Positions 17,003 through 24,312 of a DNA stretch of 51,617 nt are shown here, one piece after another. The notes under the pieces were generated by a model that was not told the DNA's origin, made no database searches, and worked only from the letters and a program-made list of their open reading frames with translations. Origin of the DNA: Acetobacteraceae bacterium (GTDB lineage: Bacteria; Pseudomonadota; Alphaproteobacteria; Acetobacterales; Acetobacteraceae); assembly GCA_027487675.1 (NCBI GenBank), contig JAIYDD010000288.1, positions 1-51,617 of the forward strand, written 5' to 3'. Within the stretch, counting starts at the first letter, position 1; each line of letters begins with the position of its first letter. The position numbers and the translations under genes are program-made.

Positions 17003-18022
17003 TCAGACCATGCGCTCGGAACGCGGCGGCAGGAAGCGGTCGGTGAACATGCTCTCCGCGGTCGGCGGGTTGGCAACCCCCAGCGCCTCCGCGTTCACCG
17101 TGACCAGCGTGCGGGCGCGGTCCATGTCGAGGTGGCCGAGCCCGTTGGCGCGGGTGTTCGGCGTCAGGATGGAACGGTCGCGCGTCATCGCGAAGCGGCG
17201 GGCTTCCAGCGCCTCGTCGAACAGCGGCTCGCGCCGCTTGAGGGAGGCCATGCCGCCGGGGACGTCGTTCAGCAGCAGCTTCAGCCCCTCGACCGAGGCC
17301 TTGACGAAGCGCGCCGCCGTGTCCGCGTTGCGCTCCAGCCAGTCCGCGCGGACGAAGACGCCGGAGCCGAAGATGTCGAGCCCGTTCTCCGCATAGGGCC
17401 AGCCGAGGATCTGGTCCTCCGCGATGCCGAGCCCGACGAGGTTGAAATGCACGGTGAACAGGAAGCCCGTCACCGCATCCACCTGGCCCTGGCGCAGCAT
17501 GGTGTCGCGCAGGTTCGCCGCCATCGAGGTCCAGCGCACGCTGCGCGCATCGATCCCGGCGGCGCGGGCGAAGGCGGGGAACAGCATGCGGCTGCCCTCG
17601 CCTTCCGGCGCGCCGAGGTTGCGGCCGGCGACATCCTGCGGCCGGTTGATGTTGCGCCCGCGCAGCGTGACGATCGCCGCCGCGGTGCGGTCGAACACGG
17701 GGTAGAGCATCACCAGCCGGTTCTGCGGGTTGTCGGCGTTGAACTTCACCGCGCCGGCGAAGTCCGCGAAGCCGATGTCATAGGCGCCCGACCCCACCTT
17801 CACCAGCGTGTCGCCCGAGCCGAAGCCGCGGTCCATGCGCACGGACAGGCCTTCCCGCCGGTAGATGCCGCGGTCATCGGCCAGCGACCACATGGCGTGG
17901 TTGCCCTGCAGCGCCCAATCCAGGCTGAAGCGCAGCGCGGTCTGCGCGGCGGCGCTGCGCATCACGGGCAGCGGCAGCGCGGCGCCGGCGGTGGCGGCAA
18001 GCAGGTGGCGGCGGCGGATCAT
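17003..18022 (-). CDS. NMT1/SsuA-type ABC transporter substrate-binding protein, paralog 2
   Basis: The 339-residue binding protein has an RRR-type signal peptide (MIRRRHLLAATAG, cleavage near AAAQ). It is a close relative of the protein at 6294-7313: shared blocks are FSLDWALQG, MDRGFGSGD and KVGSGAYDIGFAD, and the length is identical. No permease or ATPase is nearby. It precedes an amidohydrolase gene and follows an EamA exporter gene, so it may feed a compound to that hydrolase. The ligand is unknown. Confidence 0.88.
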   Translation of the reverse strand: MIRRRHLLAATAGAALPLPVMRSAAAQTALRFSLDWALQGNHAMWSLADDRGIYRREGLSVRMDRGFGSGDTLVKVGSGAYDIGFADFAGAVKFNADNPQNRLVMLYPVFDRTAAAIVTLRGRNINRPQDVAGRNLGAPEGEGSRMLFPAFARAAGIDARSVRWTSMAANLRDTMLRQGQVDAVTGFLFTVHFNLVGLGIAEDQILGWPYAENGLDIFGSGVFVRADWLERNADTAARFVKASVEGLKLLLNDVPGGMASLKRREPLFDEALEARRFAMTRDRSILTPNTRANGLGHLDMDRARTLVTVNAEALGVANPPTAESMFTDRFLPPRSERMV

Positions 18023-18122
18023 GCGGGGGCGGTCCTTGCTTCGGGGGCGGGCGCGTCCGGCCAACCATACCGCGGATTCGGGGCCTGTCACCGCCCGGGC
18101 GGCGGGCGAAGCGCCGCATCCG

Positions 18123-18136
18123 GGCAGGCGCCTGCC
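18123..18136 (-). terminator. Short perfect palindrome downstream of the EamA gene
   Basis: The 14-bp palindrome ggcaggcgcctgcc lies about 30 nt past the stop of the minus-strand EamA gene, inside the 143-bp gap before the binding-protein gene. It lacks a T tract. It could be a weak terminator hairpin or a dyad operator for the binding-protein gene; either reading is tentative. Nothing else is evident in this gap. Confidence 0.25.
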
Positions 18137-18165
18137 GCGCGCTTGGGCAGCCTGCTCCGCCGGCG

Positions 18166-19056
18166 TCAGCCCCGCCCGGCGCCGCGCGCCAGGTACAGCG
18201 TCGCCGCCACCATGATCAGCGTGCCCCACAGCAGGTGCCAGCCCGGCGCTTCCGCGAAGAACACCGCGCCCAGCACGGCCGAGGCCGGGATCTGCACATA
18301 TTCCATCGGCGCCAGCAGCCCGACCGGCGCCCGCCGCACCGCCCAGGAGGCGAGGAAATCCCCCACCACGGCGAGCAGCGAGCCCAACACGATCAGCCCC
18401 ACCGCGAACCAGGACGGCGTGACCCAGACCAGCGCGCTGATCGGCCCGTAGAAGGCGACGGTGGCGATCGCATACCAGGCGACGACGCGCCCCGGCGGCT
18501 CGGTCGCCGACAGGCGCTTGATGGCGATCAGCACCAGCGCCCCGGTGACGCCGCCGCCGAGTGCCGCCAGCGTGCCGGCCGAGAGCCCTTCGGCGAATTC
18601 CGCGCCCGGTGCCACGATGATCAGCACGCCCGCGAAGCCGATCGCCGCGGCGATGGCGCGGTCCCAGCCGATGCGCTCGCCCAGCAGCAGGAAGGCCAGC
18701 GGCAGCGCCCAGAGCGGGCGGGCATGCATGATGGCAATCGCCTCGGCCAGCGGCAGCCACAGGATCGCCAGCATGTGCAGGAAGAAGCCGGCAAGCCCGG
18801 CCGCCGCGCGGAACAGGTGCGCGCCCGGCTGGCGCGTCGGCAGGTCGCGCCAGCCGCCGCGCAGCAGCCAGGGCAGCAGCACCAGCACGGTGACCAGCCC
18901 GCGCGCGAAGGGCATCAGCGCGACCGGCAGGCCTTCCTGCATCGCGCCGCGGAAGCAGGCGCCCATCGCGGCGAAGCACAGGCAGCAGGCCACCATCAGC
19001 CCCATGCCCGCCAGGGCGCGGCGCGCGTCCCGGGCAGGCGGGCTGGGCGTGGTCAT
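18166..19056 (-). CDS. EamA/DMT-family transporter
   Basis: The 296-residue inner-membrane protein is built of two EamA repeats of about five helices each. Recognisable parts are the N-terminal GLMVACCLCFAAMG helix, RGLVTVLVLLPW, RPLWALPLAFLLLGERIGWDR closing the first repeat, and PMEYVQIPASAVLGAVFFAE in the second. DMT proteins of this type export or exchange metabolites such as amino acids and nucleosides; the substrate is unknown. It is upstream of the NMT1-type binding protein on the same strand after 143 bp, and may or may not share its transcript. Confidence 0.9.
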   Translation of the reverse strand: MTTPSPPARDARRALAGMGLMVACCLCFAAMGACFRGAMQEGLPVALMPFARGLVTVLVLLPWLLRGGWRDLPTRQPGAHLFRAAAGLAGFFLHMLAILWLPLAEAIAIMHARPLWALPLAFLLLGERIGWDRAIAAAIGFAGVLIIVAPGAEFAEGLSAGTLAALGGGVTGALVLIAIKRLSATEPPGRVVAWYAIATVAFYGPISALVWVTPSWFAVGLIVLGSLLAVVGDFLASWAVRRAPVGLLAPMEYVQIPASAVLGAVFFAEAPGWHLLWGTLIMVAATLYLARGAGRG

Positions 19057-19170
19057 CGCGGCAAGGCTACGCCCGGGCGCGGCGCGCGCAACGGGGGCGG
19101 TCGCGCGTCACCATGCCGGCGGGACCCGAGCCCGGGCCGCAGCGCCCGCCGGCCTGGCGCGGACCGCCAT

Positions 19171-19189
19171 CCCGGGCATGGTGCCCGGG
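19171..19189 (-). terminator. Hairpin downstream of the small coiled-coil gene
   Basis: An 8-bp perfect stem (cccgggca at 19171-19178 with tgcccggg at 19182-19189) closes on a 3-nt loop. It starts 4 nt past the stop codon of the 63-residue gene on the minus strand. No U tract follows, so termination strength is uncertain. The rest of the 137-bp gap shows nothing. Confidence 0.4.
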
Positions 19190-19193
19190 CCGC

Positions 19194-19385
19194 TCAGCGC
19201 CGTTCGGCGGCGAGCTCCGCCTCCAGCTCCTTGATGCGGGCCGTCAGCGTGGTGCGGAGCGAAGGCGAGGCATGCGGCTTCAGCCCGGCCAGCGTGTCCT
19301 TCAGCTCGGCCAGCAGCTTGCGCTTCTCCTGCGCGGTGCGGCGGATCGGGCGGTTGTCGGAGAACTGGCCGTCATGGGATCGCAT
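19194..19385 (-). CDS. Small charged helical protein (63 residues)
   Basis: The protein begins MRSHDGQFSDNRPIRRTAQEKR and ends with a helical heptad-like stretch (LTARIKELEAELAAERR), suggesting a short coiled coil. A textbook gggaggt ribosome site 5 nt before the ATG at 19385 and sensible codon usage support it as a real gene. It is flanked by EamA and the start of the liv operon, divergent from the latter across 257 bp. Function unknown; an adaptor or DNA-associated small protein would fit but is not shown. Confidence 0.7.
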   Translation of the reverse strand: MRSHDGQFSDNRPIRRTAQEKRKLLAELKDTLAGLKPHASPSLRTTLTARIKELEAELAAERR

Positions 19386-19642
19386 CGCCCACCTCCCGTG
19401 TGAAGTCCTGGCGTTTCGTGTCCTGGCCGCGCGCGCAGGTAGCCCCCGGGGACCGGATGAATCCCGTTGGAAAACAAAGCGCTGGGCCATGATCGGCGCG
19501 CCGGTCGGCGCCCCGCATGGCATAGGGGGGCGCCGCGCGTGCGTCAACGCGCGGGCTGCCGCACTGTCTTGCCAGCCGCCGCCGCCCGGCGCATCAACGC
19601 CGCGGGCCCGCCGGGCCGCGCAACGAAGAGGGAGACGCGTCG

Positions 19643-20896
19643 ATGCCGACCGCCACCAAGCCCGCCGGCCATGCGGCCATCCCGCCCGGCACGGGCGGCG
19701 CCTCGCGGCGCGGGCTGCTGCTGGGCGCGGCCGGCGCCCTGGCGGCGCCGCGGCTGCTCGGCGCCCAGCCGGCCCCGGTGCGGCTCGGCATCCTCCAGCC
19801 CGTGACCGGCGCGCTGGCGCAGGATGGCGAGTACGGGCGCCTCGGCGCGGAGCTGGCAATCAACGAGATCAATGCGGCGGGCGGCATCCGCGCGCTGGGC
19901 GGCGCGCAGATCCAGATGGTGTTCGGCGACGCGCGCTCGAACCCCGAGGGCGGCACGGCGGAAGTCGAGCGCATGCAGGGCGAGGGCGTGGTGGCCGTGG
20001 TCGGCGGCTTCGCCAGCCCGATCTGCCTGGCGGCGTCGCAGGCGGCCTCGCGCTACGACCTGCCCTACATCGTCGATGTCGGCGTGTCCGACCAGATCGT
20101 CTCCCGCGGGCTTCGCAACACCTTCCGCTTCGGGCCGGGCTTCGGCGCCGTCACCCGCGCCGCGCTCGACAACCTGGTCACGCTGAACAACGCGGCCGGG
20201 CGCCCCGCGCGCACCGTTGTCGTGGTGCATGAGGACGGGCTGTTCGGATCGGGCATGGCGCGCCTGATGGGCAACGAGCTGCCGAGCCGCGGCTTCGAGA
20301 TCCTGGAGACGATCAGCCACCCGACGCCGGCGCGCGACATGTCCAACATCGCGCTGCGCATCCGCGCGCTGAACCCGGACCTGATCATCCCGTCGAGCTA
20401 CTACGCCGAGTTCGTGCTGCTGTCGCGCACCCTGCAGCAGCGCCGCATCCGCCCGAAGGGCATCTACTGCGTGCTGAACGGTGCCGCGTCCAACTTCCGC
20501 TTCGTGCGCGAATTCCCCGATGCGGCGAACCTGGTGATGGACGTCAACCACTGGGCCGATCCGCGCAAGCCGAAGACCGCCGAGCTGCGCCGCCAGGTGG
20601 AAGCCACCAACCGCTTCTGGCTGTACAACACGCCGCTGAACTATTCGGCGGTGATGCTGGTGGTGGACGCGCTGGAACGCGCCGGCCGCGCCGACCGCGT
20701 GGCGCTGATCGAGGCGCTGGCCGCGACCGGGCCGGGCTTCGACCGCCACATCATGCCCTATGGCCCGACGCGCTTCGTGAACGGCCAGAACCAGTCGGCC
20801 CAGGCGGTGAACACGCAGGTGCAGGACAACGACATCAGGGTGATCTTCCCGGCCGACTTCGCCGATGCGCGGCCGGTCTTCCCCTGGCCGACCTGA
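19643..20896 (+). CDS. Branched-chain-type ABC transporter substrate-binding protein (first liv system)
   Basis: The 417-residue periplasmic binding protein is of the LivK/HAAT type. The N-terminus has a twin-arginine signal (ASRRGLLLGAAGALAAP). The mature part begins VRLGILQPVTGALAQDGEYG and contains ELAINEINAAGGIRALGG, typical of the family. The ATG at 19643 follows agagggagacgcg. It is the first gene of an 11-gene run reaching 33748. A 137-bp structured gap separates it from livH. Such systems often carry amides, aromatic acids or urea rather than leucine; the downstream enzymes argue for a cyclic N-containing ligand (inference). Confidence 0.92.
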   Translation: MPTATKPAGHAAIPPGTGGASRRGLLLGAAGALAAPRLLGAQPAPVRLGILQPVTGALAQDGEYGRLGAELAINEINAAGGIRALGGAQIQMVFGDARSNPEGGTAEVERMQGEGVVAVVGGFASPICLAASQAASRYDLPYIVDVGVSDQIVSRGLRNTFRFGPGFGAVTRAALDNLVTLNNAAGRPARTVVVVHEDGLFGSGMARLMGNELPSRGFEILETISHPTPARDMSNIALRIRALNPDLIIPSSYYAEFVLLSRTLQQRRIRPKGIYCVLNGAASNFRFVREFPDAANLVMDVNHWADPRKPKTAELRRQVEATNRFWLYNTPLNYSAVMLVVDALERAGRADRVALIEALAATGPGFDRHIMPYGPTRFVNGQNQSAQAVNTQVQDNDIRVIFPADFADARPVFPWPT

Positions 20897-20946
20897 TATA
20901 CATGGACGCCCTCGATCGCCGGGCGGCCGCTCCGCTGCCTTGGCTT

Positions 20947-20978
20947 CGTCGCGCCGGAGGCGCGCCTCCGGCGCGACG
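20947..20978 (+). repeat. Perfect 32-bp palindrome between livK and livH
   Basis: Positions 20947-20962 and 20963-20978 are exact reverse complements (half-site cgtcgcgccggaggcg), without a spacer. In RNA this gives a very stable hairpin limited only by loop size. It lies 51 nt after the binding-protein stop, where stabilising or attenuating hairpins are known in other transport operons (for example the REP element between malE and malF). No T tract follows, so it is not a simple terminator. Confidence 0.85.
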
Positions 20979-21006
20979 CACATGCCGCGGCGGCCCTTCG
21001 GCCGCT

Positions 21007-21032
21007 CGCCCGGGCTGAAGGACGCCCGGGCG
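21007..21032 (+). promoter_or_regulatory. Hairpin presenting the livH ribosome site in its loop
   Basis: A 9-bp perfect stem (cgcccgggc at 21007-21015 with gcccgggcg at 21024-21032) closes an 8-nt loop containing the Shine-Dalgarno-like gaagga (21017-21022). The stem ends 1 nt before the livH ATG at 21034. A smaller hairpin (20990-20995 with 21000-21005) lies just upstream. Together they should limit or gate livH translation. Confidence 0.55.
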
Positions 21033-21033
21033 C

Positions 21034-21912
21034 ATGAGATCCTACCCGCCGGAGATCGTCGCGGAGGCCGTGCTGAACGGCCTCCTCACCGGCGCCGTCT
21101 ATGGGCTCGTGGCGCTGGGCCTCACGCTGGTCTACGGCGTGCTGCACATCATCAACTTCGCCCATGGCGCGCTGCTGACGCTGGCGATGTACGGCGCCTT
21201 CGTGGCGTGGTCGGTGTTCGGCCTCGATCCCTATGTCGCGATCCTGCCGCTGGTGCCGATCTTCTTCGCGCTCGGCTATGGCGTGCAGCGCTTCGTCATC
21301 GGGCCGGCCAGCCGGGGGGATGATTCCAACATCCTGCTGGTGACGCTCGGCCTGTCCATCGTGCTGGAGAACGGGCTGCTGGCCATCTTCCGGTCCGACA
21401 CGCTGTCGGTGCAGGTTCCCTACGCGATGGAGGTGGTGGAGCTCGGGCCCATGCTGCTCGGCTTCCCGCGCGTGGTCGGCTTCGGCGTGGCGTTCCTGGT
21501 CGCGCTGGTGCTGTTCGTGGTGCTGGGCATGACGGACACCGGGCGGGCGATCCGCGCGGTGGCGAAGGAACGCACCGGCGCGGCGCTGGTCGGCATCGAT
21601 GTGCGCCACGTCTACGCCGTGACCTTCGGCATCGGCACGGCGTGCCTGGCGGTCGCGGCCTGCCTGCTGCTGCCCTTCTTCTACGTGAACCCGCGCGTCG
21701 GCAACGCCTTCGTGCTGGTGGCCTTCACGATCGTGGTGCTCGGCGGCATGGGCAGCGTGCCGGGCGCACTGCTGGGCGGGCTGTTCATCGGCGTGGTGGA
21801 GAGCCTGTCGGGCCTCTATTTCGGCGAGAGCCTCGGCCAGATCGGCATCTTCCTGATCTTCATCCTGGTGCTGCTGTTCCGCCCGACCGGCCTGTTCGGG
21901 GCGAAGGCGTGA
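21034..21912 (+). CDS. livH: Branched-chain-type ABC permease, LivH family (first liv system)
   Basis: The 292-residue inner-membrane permease shows the LivH signature: NGLLTGAVYGLVALGLTLVYGVLHIINFAHGALLT-type helices near the N-terminus (residues about 10-50) and GMGSVPGALLGGLFIGVVES in the C-terminal cytoplasmic loop that contacts the ATPase. It pairs with the LivM protein whose GTG start overlaps its stop by 4 bp. Translation probably depends on the hairpin-embedded ribosome site upstream. The substrate is unknown. Confidence 0.93.
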   Translation: MRSYPPEIVAEAVLNGLLTGAVYGLVALGLTLVYGVLHIINFAHGALLTLAMYGAFVAWSVFGLDPYVAILPLVPIFFALGYGVQRFVIGPASRGDDSNILLVTLGLSIVLENGLLAIFRSDTLSVQVPYAMEVVELGPMLLGFPRVVGFGVAFLVALVLFVVLGMTDTGRAIRAVAKERTGAALVGIDVRHVYAVTFGIGTACLAVAACLLLPFFYVNPRVGNAFVLVAFTIVVLGGMGSVPGALLGGLFIGVVESLSGLYFGESLGQIGIFLIFILVLLFRPTGLFGAKA

Positions 21913-22853
21913 CGCCGCGCGACCTGCTGCCGATCGCCGGCTTCGCCGCCGCCGCGGCGCTGCTGCCGCTGTTCGTGACGGCCGGCACCTGGCTGAACTT
22001 CATGATCTTCACGCTGATCATCTGCCTCGCCGCGCAGGGCTGGAACATCCTGGGCGGCTTCGGCGGGCAGTACAGCTTCGGCCATGCGGCCTTCTTCGGC
22101 ACGGCAGCCTATGGCACCGCAATCCTGCAGCTGCGCTACGGCGTGAACCCCTATCCGGCCTTCGCGGCCGGCATCGCCGCGGCCGCGGCAGTGGGCTGGA
22201 TCATCGGTGTCCTGGCGTTCCGCTCCGGCCTGCGCGGCAGCTATTTTGCCCTCGTCACGCTCGCCTTCGCCGAGGTGTTCCGGGTCCTGGCCAACTCCGC
22301 GGAGGTCACGGGCGGCGCGGCCGGCCTGCTCATCAAGCTCGATGTGCGACCGGAGAACTTCCAGTTCGAATCGCGCGCCAACTTCTATTGGATCGCATTG
22401 GCGCTCGTCACCGGCGCGCTGGTGCTGACGCGCTGGCTGGAACGCTCGCGGCTCGGCGCGCAGCTCGTCGCGGTGCGTGAGAACGAAAGCGCGGCGCGCG
22501 CGCTCGGCGTGGATGCGCTGTCGGTCAAGCTCTCGGCCATCACGCTGTCGGGCGCCGTCACCGGCGCGGCGGGCGGGCTCTACGCGCAGTACTTCCTGTA
22601 TCTCGACGCCAACATCGCCTACGGCACCTGGATCAGCGTCGAGGCGCTGCTGGCGCCGATCATCGGCGGCGCGGGCACGGTCTTCGGCCCGGTGCTGGGC
22701 GGCATCATCCTGCACAGCCTGGCGGAGTTCACCAAGACGCTGGTCGGCCGCATCCCGGGCGTGGATCTGGTGATCTTCGGCGCGCTGCTGATCCTGGTGG
22801 TCCGCTTCCCGCCGCGCGACATCCCTGGCCTGCTGAAGCGGTGGCGTCGATGA
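21909..22853 (+). CDS. livM: Branched-chain-type ABC permease, LivM family (first liv system)
   Basis: The 314-residue permease starts at GTG 21909 in a GTGA overlap with livH. It has the LivM pattern: GWNILGGFGGQYSFGHAAFFG in the N-terminal part, LRGSYFALVTLAFAEVFRV, and the coupling-loop region ALGVDALSVKLSAITLSGAVTG. About eight to ten membrane helices are expected. A much longer in-frame reading from 21642 lies inside livH and is a shadow. Its stop overlaps the livG ATG by 4 bp. Confidence 0.93.
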   Translation: MTPRDLLPIAGFAAAAALLPLFVTAGTWLNFMIFTLIICLAAQGWNILGGFGGQYSFGHAAFFGTAAYGTAILQLRYGVNPYPAFAAGIAAAAAVGWIIGVLAFRSGLRGSYFALVTLAFAEVFRVLANSAEVTGGAAGLLIKLDVRPENFQFESRANFYWIALALVTGALVLTRWLERSRLGAQLVAVRENESAARALGVDALSVKLSAITLSGAVTGAAGGLYAQYFLYLDANIAYGTWISVEALLAPIIGGAGTVFGPVLGGIILHSLAEFTKTLVGRIPGVDLVIFGALLILVVRFPPRDIPGLLKRWRR

Positions 22854-23605
22854 GCCGCGTGAGCTTCCTGTCCGTCCAGGGCGTATCCAAGCGCTTCGGC
22901 GGGCTGCTCGCGGTGTCCGACGCCAGCTTCGAGGTCGCGGAGGGCAGCATCACCGGCCTGATCGGCCCGAACGGCGCGGGCAAGACGACGCTCTTCGCCA
23001 TCGCCTCGGGCTTCGAGCAGCCGACGACGGGCCGCGTCATTTGGCGCGGCGAGGACATCACCGGCCGCCCGCCGCACCGCCTGGCGCAGGATGGACTGGC
23101 GCGCACCTTCCAGATCGTGCAGCCCTTCGCCGGCCTGAGCGTGCGGGAGAACATCGCCGTCGGCGCCTTCCTGCGCCATCGCCGGCGTGCGGACGCGATC
23201 GCGGTCGCGGAGCGCGTGGCGGAGCGTGTGGGCCTGTCCGCGGAACTCGACAAGCCCGCCGCCGCGCTGACGGTGGCCGGACGCAAGCGCGTGGAGCTGG
23301 CCAAGGCGCTGGCGACGGAGCCGAAGCTGCTGCTGCTGGACGAGGTGCTGGCGGGGCTGAACCCGTCCGAGGTGCGCGACATCGTCCCCGTGGTGCGCGC
23401 CATCCGCGACGGCGGCGTCACCGTGCTGATGATCGAGCACGTCATGCAGGCCGTGATGAACCTCTGCGAGACGGTGCACGTGCTGGCGCAGGGCCGCATC
23501 ATCGCCAGCGGCACGCCGCATTCCGTGGTCGCCGACCCCGCGGTGATCGAGGCCTATCTGGGCCACGGCGCGGCGAAGCGCCTGTCCGGTGCCGCCCATG
23601 CTTGA
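22850..23605 (+). CDS. livG: Branched-chain-type ABC ATPase, LivG family (first liv system)
   Basis: The 251-residue ATPase has Walker A GPNGAGKT (residues 39-46), Walker B LLLLDE (160-165) and the LivG-typical loop VLAGLNPSE. The ABC signature is divergent, TVAGRKR instead of LSGGQ, although its fourth glycine is kept. The ATG at 22850 overlaps the livM stop (ATGA); an in-frame GTG 9 bp upstream is possible but less likely. It works with LivF as a heterodimeric motor. Confidence 0.93.
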   Translation: MSRVSFLSVQGVSKRFGGLLAVSDASFEVAEGSITGLIGPNGAGKTTLFAIASGFEQPTTGRVIWRGEDITGRPPHRLAQDGLARTFQIVQPFAGLSVRENIAVGAFLRHRRRADAIAVAERVAERVGLSAELDKPAAALTVAGRKRVELAKALATEPKLLLLDEVLAGLNPSEVRDIVPVVRAIRDGGVTVLMIEHVMQAVMNLCETVHVLAQGRIIASGTPHSVVADPAVIEAYLGHGAAKRLSGAAHA

Positions 23606-24299
23606 GGTGGAAGACCTGCACGCCGGCTACGGCCTGACGCGCGTGCTGGAAGGCGTTTCGCTGAGCGTCGGCGCCGGCGAGATCGTCGCCGTGCTCGGTT
23701 CGAACGGGGCCGGCAAGACGACGCTCAACATGGCGATCAGCGGCCTGGTCAAGCCGCGCGCCGGCCGTGTGCGCTTCGATGGCCGCGACATCACCGGCCT
23801 GTCGCCGCCCGAGGTGATGGCGCAGGGGCTGATCCAGGTGCCGGAAGGGCGCAAGATCTTCCCGAACCTGTCGGTGCGCGAGAATCTCGAACTCGGCTCG
23901 TACCGCCGCGCGAAGCCCAACCGCGCGCGGAACCTGGAACGCGTCTTCGCCACCTTTCCGCGGTTGCGCGAACGCGTGGGCCAGGCAGCCGGCACGCTGT
24001 CGGGCGGCGAGCAGCAGATGCTGGCAATCGGCCGCGGCATGATGGCGGAGCCGCGGCTGCTGATCCTGGACGAGCCCTCCCTCGGCCTGTCGCCGCTGCT
24101 TGTCGAGGAGATGTTCGCGCTGATCCGCCGGCTGCACGCCGACGGGCTCGCGGTCATGCTGGTCGAGCAGAACGTGGCGCAGAGCCTCGAGATCGCGTCG
24201 CGCGCCCATGTGCTGGAGAACGGGCGCTTCGCGCTGTCCGGCCCCGCCGCGCAGGTGGCGGAGGACCCGGAGCTCAAGCGCGCCTATCTGGGGCTGTGA
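23598..24299 (+). CDS. livF: Branched-chain-type ABC ATPase, LivF family (first liv system)
   Basis: The 233-residue ATPase has Walker A GSNGAGKT (residues 34-41), the signature LSGGEQQMLAIGRGMM, Walker B LLILDEPSLGLSP and VEQNVAQSLEIA. The ATG at 23598 overlaps the livG stop by 8 bp; an upstream in-frame GTG at 23589 is an alternative. It ends the importer, and the catabolic genes start 13 bp later. Confidence 0.93.
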   Translation: MLEVEDLHAGYGLTRVLEGVSLSVGAGEIVAVLGSNGAGKTTLNMAISGLVKPRAGRVRFDGRDITGLSPPEVMAQGLIQVPEGRKIFPNLSVRENLELGSYRRAKPNRARNLERVFATFPRLRERVGQAAGTLSGGEQQMLAIGRGMMAEPRLLILDEPSLGLSPLLVEEMFALIRRLHADGLAVMLVEQNVAQSLEIASRAHVLENGRFALSGPAAQVAEDPELKRAYLGL

Positions 24300-24312
24300 G
24301 GGGAGGAAGGCG

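Noticed and set aside
20947-20978. Palindrome as an insertion-sequence end or attachment site
   Set aside because: No transposase or integrase gene, no second copy and no target duplication are visible. An RNA hairpin explains it more simply.
22850-23605. First LivG as a degenerate ATPase because its signature reads TVAGRKR
   Set aside because: LivG proteins often depart from LSGGQ. Walker A, Walker B and the fourth glycine of the signature are intact.
19643-24299. Calling the liv-type systems leucine/isoleucine/valine transporters
   Set aside because: The HAAT family has many ligands, and both systems are embedded among catabolic enzymes unrelated to branched-chain amino acids.
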